Positions 52,162 to 60,835 of a stretch of 64,000 bases of DNA are shown here, in pieces; position 1 is the first letter of the stretch, and each line of letters begins with the position of its first letter. The stretch is from the NCBI RefSeq assembly GCF_002868715.1, contig NZ_PKLZ01000002.1, forward strand, positions 186,001 to 250,000. The letters are read 5' to 3'. Under the pieces are notes generated by a model. That model ran no database searches and was not told where the DNA came from. It saw only the letters and a program-made list of their open reading frames with translations. Made by a program: the position numbers and the translations under genes. The DNA comes from Kineobactrum sediminis (lineage in GTDB: Bacteria; Pseudomonadota; Gammaproteobacteria; Pseudomonadales; Halieaceae).

Positions 52162-54612
52162 CTAAATGGGCGAGCCCGGCGGCATACTCACAGGGGTGAA
52201 ATCGTCCAGCCATTCCCCTTCGGTGAAGAAGTGCTGGAGCCGTTTTTCAAGGTAGCGCAAGTAATCGGTATCTGCGCCACGACGACCATAGCGTTGCAGC
52301 CAGGCCGCATCCGCTTGTAGCTGCGCTTCCAGTTGGGCGCGAACTTCCGGCGCGGTGGTGCTGTTGCGGCTGGCCTGGGCCAGTTGATGCAGTGCCAGAT
52401 AGGCGATCCGCTGGCTAATGGCGTCATCCCGGGTGCGCAAGGGGTGCAGCGTGGTTTCGCTCAGTTGCGCGGCGAGCATGCGCGGGGAGGGGATTTCGCT
52501 GTCGCGCTGGTGCTGCCAGCGCAGGCGATTGAGGCGCTCGGGGTTGAGCATCAGTTGCAGGCTGTGCTGGGCACTGGCTTCGGCAATGGTGATGGGGTCC
52601 TGGATCAATCCCATGCGGGACTGGAAATCTTCCCGGCTGTCTTCCGACCCAAGGGCCTTGGGTACCAACAGGTGTTGCAGGCGAACCGGCAACTGCAGGA
52701 AGTCGGCTTCCAGGGTAGTTAACAGTGCGGTTAACGCGGCGTTTTGCCTTGTAGCTTCCACCGGCCGGTAATCGCTGTTGCCCTCGCCTTTGACATAGTA
52801 GCGGTAATGCATACCGCCGATGAGTTTCACCGCGGCCTCTGCCTGGAACCGGTGCAGCAGGTACATTGGCACCAACAGGGGCTCCAGCTGGTCCAGGGGT
52901 TTGCCGTCGGCCAGGTTATCCAGGCCGAACCCGGCCAGTACCCGGGCCCGGATACCCGTCAGCCGCTGTAACTCAACTTCGGCGTCCGCGCCGTTATCCC
53001 ATAAATGTGCGGTGGGGTGGGCGCCGTCCACGGGACGGGCATCGCGGTCGGCGATGAACTCGTACTGCTGGTCGCGCGCCTGTTCCAGTAACGCGGCAAG
53101 GCCTGCTTCCTCCTCTGCCCGGGAGCCGAATTCGCTGTAGCCATAGGCGATGGTAAATGTGTCCCAGGGGCCCATGCCGCTGCTGTAGGCCTCATTCAAA
53201 CTGAGTTCACCGGCGTCGTTTATCACCACCAACGGGTGTGGGTAGTCCATTACCGATGCGCGCTCTTGTGCGGTGGCGGCAAAGTTGTGGGCAAGCCCCA
53301 GCGTGTGGCCGATTTCATGGGCGGAGAGCTGCCGTATGCGATTGAGGGCCATGGTCTCAATGTCAGCCAGCAGCCGGGCGCTGTCGTCGCTGTCGGCAAA
53401 GGGGGCCAGCAAGCCCTGGGCGATCAGCATGTCCTGCCGTACGCGCAGGGAGCCCAGGGAGACATGCCCTTTCAGGATTTCCCCGGTTCTGGGGTCCGCC
53501 ACGGAATACCCGTAAGACCACCCTCGCGTTGCGCGGTGTACCCACTGGATGATGTTGTAGCGCACGTCCATCGGGTCTGCGCCAGCCGGCAGTTCCCTGA
53601 CCATGAAAGCATTCTGGTAGCCGATTGCGGTGAAGGCCTCATTCCACCAGCGGCCGCCGTCGAGTAAGGCCGTGCGCACCGGCTCGGGTACGCCCGGGTC
53701 CAGGTAATACACAATGGGTTTTTTGGGCTCGCTAAGGGCAGCGGTGGGATCTTTCTTCTCCAGTCGATGACGATTGATAAAGCCGTTCTGCATGCCGCTT
53801 TGCAACGGTGCGGCGTAATCCTGGAAGCCGCCGGGGTTAAAGCCGCTGTTGGGATGGAACCGGCGCGGCTGGTAATCATCGTCCGGCAGCTGGATGAGCG
53901 AGTGATGCAGGTGCACGGTAATGGCGGTGGGCTCGGGGGTGACGGAACGCACGTACTCGCCCGCCCCGGGTCCCGCGTAAGTAACCCTGGCCTCCAGCTC
54001 GGTATTGCGGGGGAAGGCTTTCATGCGCTCCGGCCACAGTGCCGAGCGCGATACGTCGGGCTCAAAATCGCCTTCTTCCAGCTCTTTGAGTTTCGCCTGG
54101 ATGTGGTGGATGTCGATATAAAGAAAGGGCGTGTAATCAATCAGCACCGCCTTTGGGCCCCGCGCTACCACCTCGAAACCGAATAACACCGATTCGGCAA
54201 AAGCCTCCTGCACACTCTGGCGCTCGGCGTGATTGTCGGTCACCGCAAGGTAGCGGGTATTCTTCTCGGTTAACAGTACACGCGGGCCGTGCACCCGAAA
54301 CTCGGCCAGCCGGGTTTTGCCCAACTGGCCGCGGTCCAGGCCCAGGTCATTGGAGCCCACCCCGCGTGGCAAACTGCTCTGGAAAATGAACAGGGACGGC
54401 GCCAGCGGTACCTGCAGGAAAACCTTGTCCTGGCTGCTGTCGTAGTAAAAGGGAAAATAACCGTACTGTTGCTCCATGCCCTGGGTAAAGGTGCTTATCG
54501 ATCCGTCGTCGTTGGCACGGGCGGTTGCACTGACGATGACACACCAGCACAGGCAGCTATAGAGCAACCCGTGCAAAGCCAGCCGGGTGTTGGGAAGAAA
54601 ACGTGTACTCAT
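52162..54612 (-). CDS. Secreted zinc metalloprotease (DUF5117/DUF4953-type)
   Basis: A large (816-residue) protein with an N-terminal signal peptide (LLYSCLCWCVIVSATARA). The extended zinc motif SAHEIGHTLGLAHNFA (HExxHxxGxxH, about 427-441) lies in the middle. The N-terminal third has a DUF5117-type pattern (FLQVPLAPSLFIFQSSLPRGVGSNDLGLDRGQ, and FEVVARGPKAVLIDYTPFLYID). The C-terminal half is helical and has no known catalytic motif. Such proteases are common in marine gammaproteobacteria and are exported. The gene is divergent from the LuxR regulator gene with 161 bases between them. Confidence 0.88.
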   Translation of the reverse strand: MSTRFLPNTRLALHGLLYSCLCWCVIVSATARANDDGSISTFTQGMEQQYGYFPFYYDSSQDKVFLQVPLAPSLFIFQSSLPRGVGSNDLGLDRGQLGKTRLAEFRVHGPRVLLTEKNTRYLAVTDNHAERQSVQEAFAESVLFGFEVVARGPKAVLIDYTPFLYIDIHHIQAKLKELEEGDFEPDVSRSALWPERMKAFPRNTELEARVTYAGPGAGEYVRSVTPEPTAITVHLHHSLIQLPDDDYQPRRFHPNSGFNPGGFQDYAAPLQSGMQNGFINRHRLEKKDPTAALSEPKKPIVYYLDPGVPEPVRTALLDGGRWWNEAFTAIGYQNAFMVRELPAGADPMDVRYNIIQWVHRATRGWSYGYSVADPRTGEILKGHVSLGSLRVRQDMLIAQGLLAPFADSDDSARLLADIETMALNRIRQLSAHEIGHTLGLAHNFAATAQERASVMDYPHPLVVINDAGELSLNEAYSSGMGPWDTFTIAYGYSEFGSRAEEEAGLAALLEQARDQQYEFIADRDARPVDGAHPTAHLWDNGADAEVELQRLTGIRARVLAGFGLDNLADGKPLDQLEPLLVPMYLLHRFQAEAAVKLIGGMHYRYYVKGEGNSDYRPVEATRQNAALTALLTTLEADFLQLPVRLQHLLVPKALGSEDSREDFQSRMGLIQDPITIAEASAQHSLQLMLNPERLNRLRWQHQRDSEIPSPRMLAAQLSETTLHPLRTRDDAISQRIAYLALHQLAQASRNSTTAPEVRAQLEAQLQADAAWLQRYGRRGADTDYLRYLEKRLQHFFTEGEWLDDFTPVSMPPGSPI

Positions 54613-54773
54613 GGAGGGGCTCCGTTGCAGTCAGGCCCGAGTATAAGCCGGATCAGGGGCCTGCTGCGAGGCACGCTGCGTGGCCTGGTACCGGAGCTGA
54701 AGAATGCCCGCCAGGAGAGACGGCGCGCGCTCTGGTATAGTCCTGCAACAGCACACTCGGCAGCGACTACCCC

Positions 54774-55499
54774 ATGCTCCACCACAGTATCAGCGAGAAC
54801 TTCCCCAACCACTTCCAGCGCGAGAGCCTGGATCTTGTGGGCAATTTGCTGCCACTGAGTTCTTCCGGTTTTTACCTGGTCGGCCCGGACATGCGCCATC
54901 GCGGTGTGGTACTGCGCAATTTACCGGCACAGGTGGAGCAGGAGTACACCCGTCATTATCGCGAGCTGGACCCGTTGCGCCCGGCGCTGTTCGAGCGCAC
55001 GGATACGCGGGTGGTGTGCATGGATGAAAGGCTCACCGAGGCGGAGTTGCTGGCTTCGGAGTATTATCAGCAGTTCATGTTGCCGCTGAACCATCGCCAT
55101 GTGGCGGACATGTTCTTTCGCAGCGACGACGACATCATCGCGGTGCTCACCATGCTGCGGGCAGCGTCCCTGGGGCCGTTTACCCCCGCTGAGCTGGCAC
55201 TGCTACGCACCCTGCAACCGTTTCTCGATTTCACCCTGAGCAGTGTGTACCTGCCCCGGCGTCGCCGGGAGCGCGCCACCCTCGGTCAGCGGCACGACCT
55301 CACGGACCGCGAACTGGACGTCGCCGAGCTGATCCTGGCGGGAGCGAGCAACAAGGCCATCGCCCTGGAACTGGGATTGAGCGTGGCGACGGTGAAGACC
55401 CATCTGCAGCACGTGTTCCGCAAAGTCGGGGTGGCATCCCGAACCGCGCTCAGTGCGCGCCTGCTGGGTGACCTGGGATCGCGCAACACAGAGCGGTAA
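54774..55499 (+). CDS. LuxR-type transcriptional regulator
   Basis: The 241-residue protein ends in the LuxR/FixJ-type helix-turn-helix (about 175-235; LTDRELDVAELILAGASNKAIALELGLSVATVKTHLQHVFRKVG, given here by the parts LTDRELDVAELIL and SVATVKTHLQHVF). The N-terminal 170 residues have GAF-like features (FERTDTRVVCMDERLT, YYQQFMLPLNHRHVADMFFRSDDDIIAVLTMLRA) but no known ligand motif. It precedes the aminotransferase gene by 93 bases on the same strand and may regulate the phospho-lyase/kinase pair. No inducer-synthase gene is near, so quorum sensing is not indicated. Confidence 0.85.
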   Translation: MLHHSISENFPNHFQRESLDLVGNLLPLSSSGFYLVGPDMRHRGVVLRNLPAQVEQEYTRHYRELDPLRPALFERTDTRVVCMDERLTEAELLASEYYQQFMLPLNHRHVADMFFRSDDDIIAVLTMLRAASLGPFTPAELALLRTLQPFLDFTLSSVYLPRRRRERATLGQRHDLTDRELDVAELILAGASNKAIALELGLSVATVKTHLQHVFRKVGVASRTALSARLLGDLGSRNTER

Positions 55500-55592
55500 A
55501 CCGGTTCTGCCCGCATCATCCCTTTGGTGGATACCGGCGACCAGCACAAGTGGCTATGCTGTGCCATCAACGCTTACAGGGATGGTCAGACA

Positions 55593-56894
55593 ATGTTGGG
55601 TAAAAACCCGCTCCTGGAACGCCGCCAGCGCGTAATCGGCAGCCACTCGCCGCTGTTCTATGAACAGCCCCTGCATATTGTACGCGGGGAGGGCGTGTGG
55701 CTGTACGACGCGGATGGCCGGCGTTATCTCGATGTGTACAACAACGTGCCGCATGTTGGCCACTGCCATCCGCGGGTGGTGGATGCGATAGCGCGGCAGG
55801 CGGCCACCCTGAATGTGCACACCCGTTACCTGCACGACAACATCGTCAACTATGCCGAGCGTTTGACGGCCAGGTTCGACAGTTCACTCAGTATGGCCAT
55901 GTTCGCCTGCAGCGGCAGCGAGGCGAACGAAATCGCCCTGCGCATGGCGCGCCACCACACCGGCGGGCAGGGTATTATCGTTACGGATTTCGCCTACCAC
56001 GGCAATACCGAGGCGGTGGCGGAACTGGGCACCGGTTTCATGCCGGAGGCCCGCACTACCCGGCGCGTGCATGCCTTTGCCTGCCCGGATTCCTATCACG
56101 GCCCTGCCGGGCTGGGGCCCGAACGGCTGGCGGACCATTACGCCGATAGTGTGCAGGCAGCCATCGATGACTTTGCCGCCGCCGGCATCAAGCTCGCCGG
56201 TATCCTGTTTTGCCCGGCCTTCGCCAATGAGGGCCTGCTGGATGTGCCGGCGGGGTTTATTGAAAAGGCGGTGGCCAGGGTGCGCGCGGCGGGGGGATTA
56301 TATATTGCCGACGAGGTTCAGGGCGGCTTTGGTCGCACCGGCAAGCACTGGTGGTCGCATGAATGGGCCGGGGTGGTGCCGGATATCGTCACCCTGGGTA
56401 AACCCATGGGCAATGGCCACCCGATCTCGGGGGTGGTGGCCAGCGCGGAGCTCATCGAGGCCTTTGGTGCCTGGGGTATGTACTTCAATACCTTCGCCGG
56501 CAACCCGGTGTCCTGTGCCGCGGCGCTGGCCGTGCTGGACGTGATCGAGGAAGAGCAGCTGCTCGCCAACGCGGTGCAGGTGGGCGCCTATATTGCCAGT
56601 GGCCTGCGACAACTGCAGGCCAGCCATCCACTGATCGGCGATGTCCGCGACAAGGGGCTTTTTTTCGCGGTGGAGCTGGTGCGCGATCACCACAGCCGCG
56701 AGCCGGCGAGCGCCGAAAGTGCCGCCCTGGTCAATGCCATGCGCCGCGAGGGCGTGCTGATCAGTGCCGTTGGCCGCCATAACCAGGTGCTCAAGCTACG
56801 CCCGCCCATGCCCTTTTCCCGGGATAACGCCGACCTGTTGCTGAACACCCTGGACCACTGCCTGGGCACTGTGGAGAGGCAATACCATGAATGA
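55593..56894 (+). CDS. Class III PLP enzyme, aminotransferase or phospho-lyase type
   Basis: The 433-residue enzyme has the class III fold. The segment RYLDVYNNVPHVGHCHPRVV, then TRYLHDNIVNYAERL and ACSGSEANEIALRMAR, is the hallmark of the AGXT2L/ETNPPL subgroup, whose animal members are phospho-lyases acting on phosphoethanolamine or 5-phosphohydroxylysine instead of true aminotransferases. The PLP lysine is in LGKPMGNGHP, with ADEVQGGFGRTG upstream. The next gene is an APH-fold kinase overlapping it by 8 bases. The pair suggests that a kinase phosphorylates an amino alcohol and this enzyme releases ammonia and phosphate. That role is inferred from family and context. Confidence 0.88.
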   Translation: MLGKNPLLERRQRVIGSHSPLFYEQPLHIVRGEGVWLYDADGRRYLDVYNNVPHVGHCHPRVVDAIARQAATLNVHTRYLHDNIVNYAERLTARFDSSLSMAMFACSGSEANEIALRMARHHTGGQGIIVTDFAYHGNTEAVAELGTGFMPEARTTRRVHAFACPDSYHGPAGLGPERLADHYADSVQAAIDDFAAAGIKLAGILFCPAFANEGLLDVPAGFIEKAVARVRAAGGLYIADEVQGGFGRTGKHWWSHEWAGVVPDIVTLGKPMGNGHPISGVVASAELIEAFGAWGMYFNTFAGNPVSCAAALAVLDVIEEEQLLANAVQVGAYIASGLRQLQASHPLIGDVRDKGLFFAVELVRDHHSREPASAESAALVNAMRREGVLISAVGRHNQVLKLRPPMPFSRDNADLLLNTLDHCLGTVERQYHE

Positions 56895-57906
56895 TTTCTA
56901 CCAGCTCGATGCCGAGGGCCAGGCGGCGCGCATGGCCAGCCTGGCGCGGGCGGCACTGGCCCACTGGGACATTGCCGCGGTAGCCATCGACTTGATCAAA
57001 TACCGCGAAAACGCGGTGTTCCGGATCACCGACCGCGCCGGTGTGCGTTATGCGCTGCGTATCCACCGTGCCGGATACCACAGCGATGCCCAGCTGCGCT
57101 CGGAACTGCAGTGGATGCGTGCGCTGGATCAGCACGGTATCGCGGTGCCGCCGGTGGTGCCGGCGCGCGACGGCGTCTCTTTCGTGGTGGTATCGAGCGA
57201 GGGTGTCCCGGAGCCGAGGCAGGTGGACATCTTCGGCTGGGTGGCCGGTGAGCAGTTGGGCAGTGTGGAGGCGGCCGGCCAGCTGAACGCGCCGGTCAGT
57301 GACACCTACCGCACCATCGGCACACTGGCAGCACAATTGCACAACCAGGCGGTAAGCTGGGAGCTGCCCGAGGGTTTTGAACGCCATCGCTGGGATGCCC
57401 CGGGTCTCGCCGGCGAGGAACCCCTGTGGGGGCGATTCTGGGAGCTGGCGGCGTTAAGCCCGGCCCAGCGCGCCACGGTGTTGACGGCGCGGGAGCGGGT
57501 GTTCGAGGGCCTGCAGCGCTATGCCGCGGCGCCGGAAAACGCCATGTGCTACAGCCTCATTCATGCGGATTTTGTTGCCGAGAACCTGCTGGTCCAGGGC
57601 AGTGACGTACGCCTGATCGATTTTGATGATTCGGGCTTTGGCTGGCACCTGTTCGAAATCGCCACCGCCCTGTTCTTTGAAAAGGACGAGCCGCATTACC
57701 CGCAGGCGCTGGAGGCCCTGGTTGCCGGTTACCGCGAGTACCGTGACCTGCCGGCATCGCAGCTTGCGCAACTGCCGCTGTTTTACGCCGCGCGCAGTTT
57801 TACCTACCTGGGCTGGGTGCATACCCGCAGCGAAACGGAAACGGCGCGACAGATGACCCCCATGCTGATCGACAAGGCGCTGAGGGTTATTGAGGAGTAC
57901 GGCTAG
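56887..57906 (+). CDS. APH-family phosphotransferase (amino-alcohol kinase-like)
   Basis: A 339-residue kinase of the choline/aminoglycoside/hydroxylysine kinase group. The Brenner motif is HADFVAENLLV (His-Asp-Asn, about 226-236), followed by LIDFDDSGFGWHLFEIATAL (DFD metal motif, about 243-262). The N-lobe carries YRENAVFRITDRAGVRYALRIHRAGY. The start overlaps the upstream PLP enzyme. Mammalian hydroxylysine kinase and its phospho-lyase partner form the same pair, so it likely phosphorylates an amino alcohol such as hydroxylysine or ethanolamine, but the substrate is not shown. Its stop codon TAG shares CTAG with the convergent cupin gene. Confidence 0.88.
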   Translation: MNDFYQLDAEGQAARMASLARAALAHWDIAAVAIDLIKYRENAVFRITDRAGVRYALRIHRAGYHSDAQLRSELQWMRALDQHGIAVPPVVPARDGVSFVVVSSEGVPEPRQVDIFGWVAGEQLGSVEAAGQLNAPVSDTYRTIGTLAAQLHNQAVSWELPEGFERHRWDAPGLAGEEPLWGRFWELAALSPAQRATVLTARERVFEGLQRYAAAPENAMCYSLIHADFVAENLLVQGSDVRLIDFDDSGFGWHLFEIATALFFEKDEPHYPQALEALVAGYREYRDLPASQLAQLPLFYAARSFTYLGWVHTRSETETARQMTPMLIDKALRVIEEYG

Positions 57907-58415
57907 CCCCGGGCGAAGTGGGGCCCGGGCACTTCCACGTAGCGCATTTCCGGGCGGCCCTGGGTGACGATGGCGTCATCCACCCAGGCCTTGATCATGC
58001 CGGCATCCATCAGGTTGAGGTAGCTGCCGTCTTCGCTGTCGTAATTGATGTTGGCGCCGGAAACCACCATGAAGGTATCGGTGTCTTCCTCATTGTCGGG
58101 AGACGTATGAAACTGGTGCACGGAGCCGCCGGGTTCGTACAGGTAGCTGCCCGCCACCTGCTTCTGGGTGGGATGCTCCAGGTAGTACCAGCAGCCCGAC
58201 AGGGTATACAGGTGTACGCAACCGGTATGGAAGTGCAGTGGCAAGGTGAGCCCCGGGGCAAATTTTACCCGCAGTACCCAAAGGCCGTTGTGGGGGTCCA
58301 GCAGCAGCGGGTGCAGCTTGATCCCGGGGTGTAGCAGGCCCTCCAGGAACGGGTTGGCGTTGGTATCGATGGTCAGCAGTTCATCCTGGGTGGTGACGGT
58401 TTCCGGAATGCTCAT
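57903..58415 (-). CDS. Cupin protein of the 2,4'-dihydroxyacetophenone dioxygenase family
   Basis: A 170-residue cupin with the metal-binding pattern PLHFHTGCVHLYTLSGCWYYLEHP and the second motif GSYLYEPGGSVHQFHTSPDNEE. The sequence resembles 2,4'-dihydroxyacetophenone dioxygenase-like proteins, though many members have no established reaction. It is the last of the minus-strand operon TBDR-SDR-aminotransferase IV-aminotransferase III-cupin, 30 bases after the aminotransferase. The tail ends in an aromatic MRYVEVPGPHFARG. A ring-cleaving dioxygenase role is only a guess; it may be a sugar-binding-like or regulator-like cupin. Confidence 0.82.
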   Translation of the reverse strand: MSIPETVTTQDELLTIDTNANPFLEGLLHPGIKLHPLLLDPHNGLWVLRVKFAPGLTLPLHFHTGCVHLYTLSGCWYYLEHPTQKQVAGSYLYEPGGSVHQFHTSPDNEEDTDTFMVVSGANINYDSEDGSYLNLMDAGMIKAWVDDAIVTQGRPEMRYVEVPGPHFARG

Positions 58416-58445
58416 GGTGTGTCCTTGTCAGTGTCGGAAAGTGGT

Positions 58446-59816
58446 TCAGGCGCGGTTGAGACCGGCCAGTGTCAGGTCCAGCCCATAGCGCACGGCATCA
58501 AAGATCTCGTCGAGCTGCGCTTCGCTGGTAACGAACGGCGGCATCACGCCCACGGTGTCGGCACCGAGGTCGCGCACGATCACGCCACGCTCATAGCAGT
58601 GGCCGGTCACCTGTGCATCCACGTCACTGTCTTCGGGGAAAAACGCGCGGCTGACCTTGTCTGCCGTGAGCTGTATGCCGGCACCCAGTCCCATGCCGCG
58701 CACTTCGCCCACCAGCGGGTGATCCTCCAGCGCGTGCAGGTGGCGCCAGAACGCCGGTGCCAGGGTGTCGCGTACCCGCTCTACCAGCTGTTCCTGCTCG
58801 AGGATCTGCATGTTCATGCAGGCAACCGCGGCGCCCACCGGATGGCCGCTGCAGGTATAGCCGTGGTAGAGCTCTCCCGGGTCATTCAGCAGGGCTTCAC
58901 CAATGCGCGCATTCAGGGCCACTGCCGACACCGGGAAGTAGGCGGAGGTCATGCCCTTGGCCATCACCGTGATATCCGCATTGAAGCCGAAGGTTTCCTG
59001 GCCGAACCAGGCGCCGGTGCGGCCGAAGCCGGTGACCACCTCATCGGCAATCAACAGCACATCGTGGCGGTCGCAGATACGGCGGATCGCCGGCCAGTAG
59101 CTTGCCGGCGGTGTAACGACACCGCCGGTGGCCTGCATCGGCTCGCCGATGAATGCACCAACGTTGTCCGCACCCAGGCGCAGGATCTCCGCTTCCAGCG
59201 CATCCGCGGCGCGCCGGCCGAAATCCTGGTCATCACCGGCGGTGCCCTCCACCCAGCTCCAGGGTGCACAAACGTGGGAAACCCCGGGCAGGGGCAGGCC
59301 GAACTGCGGGTGGCAGGGCGCCAGGCCGGTGAGGCTGGCGGTGAGCAGGTTCATGCCGTGATAGGCCATGTCGCGGCTGATCACGTGCGTTTTGCCTGGC
59401 CGCCCTTGCAGGCGCCAGTACCAGCGCACCAGCTTGATGGCCGTGTCGTTGGCTTCACTGCCGGAGTTGGCGAACAGGAAATGCTGCATGTTGTCCGGGG
59501 TCAGCCGCTGCAGTTGCTCTACCAGCCGGGCGCTGTAGGGATTGGTGCACTCCCAGAAGGTGGGGTGGAAGGACAGCGTGCGCATGGCCTCCGCCGCTGC
59601 CTCGGCCATCTCCTCGCGGCCGTAACCGATATTCACGCAGCCGAGTCCGGAGACGGCATCAATATAGCGCCGCCCGCTGGTATCAATCTGGTACACGCCC
59701 TCGGCGCGCTCCACCACCCGGCGGAAACGCCCGGCGCGAACCTCCCCCGGATAGCTGAAGGGGTGGATATGGTGGGCGCGGTCTGCCGCCAGCGCCGCTG
59801 TGTGATCAGTGCTCAT
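58446..59816 (-). CDS. Class III aminotransferase (omega-amino acid type)
   Basis: This 456-residue PLP enzyme has FLFANSGSEANDTAIKLVRWYWRLQGRPGKTHVISRDMAYHGM, given here by the motifs NSGSEANDTAIK and SRDMAYHGM. LLIADEVVTGFGRTGAWFG and the PLP lysine in VMAKGMTSAYFPVS complete the active site. The family transfers amino groups from omega-amino acids or amines to pyruvate. It lacks the phospho-lyase signature of the plus-strand class III enzyme at 55.6 kb, so the two are different lineages. The start overlaps the class IV aminotransferase stop (ATGA). It probably removes nitrogen from the compound imported by the receptor. Confidence 0.92.
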   Translation of the reverse strand: MSTDHTAALAADRAHHIHPFSYPGEVRAGRFRRVVERAEGVYQIDTSGRRYIDAVSGLGCVNIGYGREEMAEAAAEAMRTLSFHPTFWECTNPYSARLVEQLQRLTPDNMQHFLFANSGSEANDTAIKLVRWYWRLQGRPGKTHVISRDMAYHGMNLLTASLTGLAPCHPQFGLPLPGVSHVCAPWSWVEGTAGDDQDFGRRAADALEAEILRLGADNVGAFIGEPMQATGGVVTPPASYWPAIRRICDRHDVLLIADEVVTGFGRTGAWFGQETFGFNADITVMAKGMTSAYFPVSAVALNARIGEALLNDPGELYHGYTCSGHPVGAAVACMNMQILEQEQLVERVRDTLAPAFWRHLHALEDHPLVGEVRGMGLGAGIQLTADKVSRAFFPEDSDVDAQVTGHCYERGVIVRDLGADTVGVMPPFVTSEAQLDEIFDAVRYGLDLTLAGLNRA

Positions 59817-60835
59817 GGGTGGTGCCTCGCTTCAATCAACAGGTCGGTATGGGTAGTCTGCGCGGCGCTGTAGTCCACTGGCGTGCCGTGCCAGCCGGCC
59901 CAGCGCTTTTCCCAATAGTCATTGTGCAGTTGTGTGGTCAGTGGCCCCGGCCCGCCGCTACCCAGTTGCCGGCCGTCGACACTGTTCACCGGCATGATGC
60001 CGCCGGCGGTGGAGGTCAGGAAGGCTTCATCGGCCTCGCGCAGTGCGCTGGCCGGCAGCCGGGTAAGGTGGGCGGGCAGCCCCCGTGCGGCGGCCAGCTC
60101 CAGCACCGTGGCGCGGGTGATGCCGGCCAGGCAACCGCTGTCCGGGGTATACAGCTGCCCCTGCCGAACCAGAAACAGGTTGGCTCCGGGACACTCGGTC
60201 AGGTTGCCCCGGGCATCCAGCAGCACGGAGAAATCGGCGCCGCGGTCGCGGGCCTCGAACAGCGACAGTTTCATGTCCATCCAGTGAAAGTTCTTGGCCG
60301 TTGGGTCCACCGCTTGTTCCGGAATGCGGATGTGCTGTTCACTCACCCGCAGGTCCAGGCCGCGATTGCGGGTATCGTCATCGGCGATGTACAGGTAGGG
60401 AATGACGAAGGCATAAAAACAGTTACGGTAGGCGGAGGGATTGCCGCGTTCGCTGCCACTGTCCGGCATTGCACCGCGGGTCACGCACCACCATACGTAG
60501 GCTTCCCGGGTACCGGCCAGCTGTACCAGCCGGCTAAGCACGGCAATGGTCTGGCGTTCGTTGTAGGGGTTGCGCAGGCGAAACGCCGCACAGGATTGTT
60601 CGAACCGCGCCAGGTGCTCGGGTAGCCGGAACAGCTGGCCGGCGCTGGCGCTGACTACATCGTAGGCGGCATCCGCATGCAGGAAGCCGACATCGGTAAT
60701 GGGGATCGCCGCCGTGTCCACGCTGCAGAACCGCCCGTCGATAAAGGCGGCGCCGTGGGCGTAGTCGGCATCGTGGGGCAGGCGCGCGTGGGCCGGGTCC
60801 TCACGCATGATGCGCTCGGCCTGGATAAGCCCCAT
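59813..60835 (-). CDS. Class IV aminotransferase (branched-chain/D-amino acid aminotransferase-like)
   Basis: A 340-residue fold-type IV PLP protein. The PLP lysine is in DPTAKNFHWMDMKLSLFEARDRGADF, and the conserved ending LFLVRQGQLYTPDSGCLAGITRATVLELAAARG with EAFLTSTAGGIMPVNSVDGR is the D-amino acid/4-amino-4-deoxychorismate lyase-like pattern. The N-terminal half has FCSVDTAAIPITDVGFLHADAAYDVVSASAG. The start codon shares two bases with the SDR stop (TGATG). The presence of a class III and a class IV aminotransferase in one operon suggests sequential transamination, possibly including a D-amino acid. The substrate is unknown. Confidence 0.9.
   Translation of the reverse strand: MGLIQAERIMREDPAHARLPHDADYAHGAAFIDGRFCSVDTAAIPITDVGFLHADAAYDVVSASAGQLFRLPEHLARFEQSCAAFRLRNPYNERQTIAVLSRLVQLAGTREAYVWWCVTRGAMPDSGSERGNPSAYRNCFYAFVIPYLYIADDDTRNRGLDLRVSEQHIRIPEQAVDPTAKNFHWMDMKLSLFEARDRGADFSVLLDARGNLTECPGANLFLVRQGQLYTPDSGCLAGITRATVLELAAARGLPAHLTRLPASALREADEAFLTSTAGGIMPVNSVDGRQLGSGGPGPLTTQLHNDYWEKRWAGWHGTPVDYSAAQTTHTDLLIEARHHP

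Noticed and set aside
54774-55499. Quorum-sensing LuxR
   Set aside because: The N-terminal part lacks the usual autoinducer-binding residues and no luxI gene is present.
58419-59873. Plus-strand frame of 484 codons opposite a class III aminotransferase
   Set aside because: Its product is a low-information His/Gly/Ala-rich sequence without a fold; the opposite strand is a complete aminotransferase.
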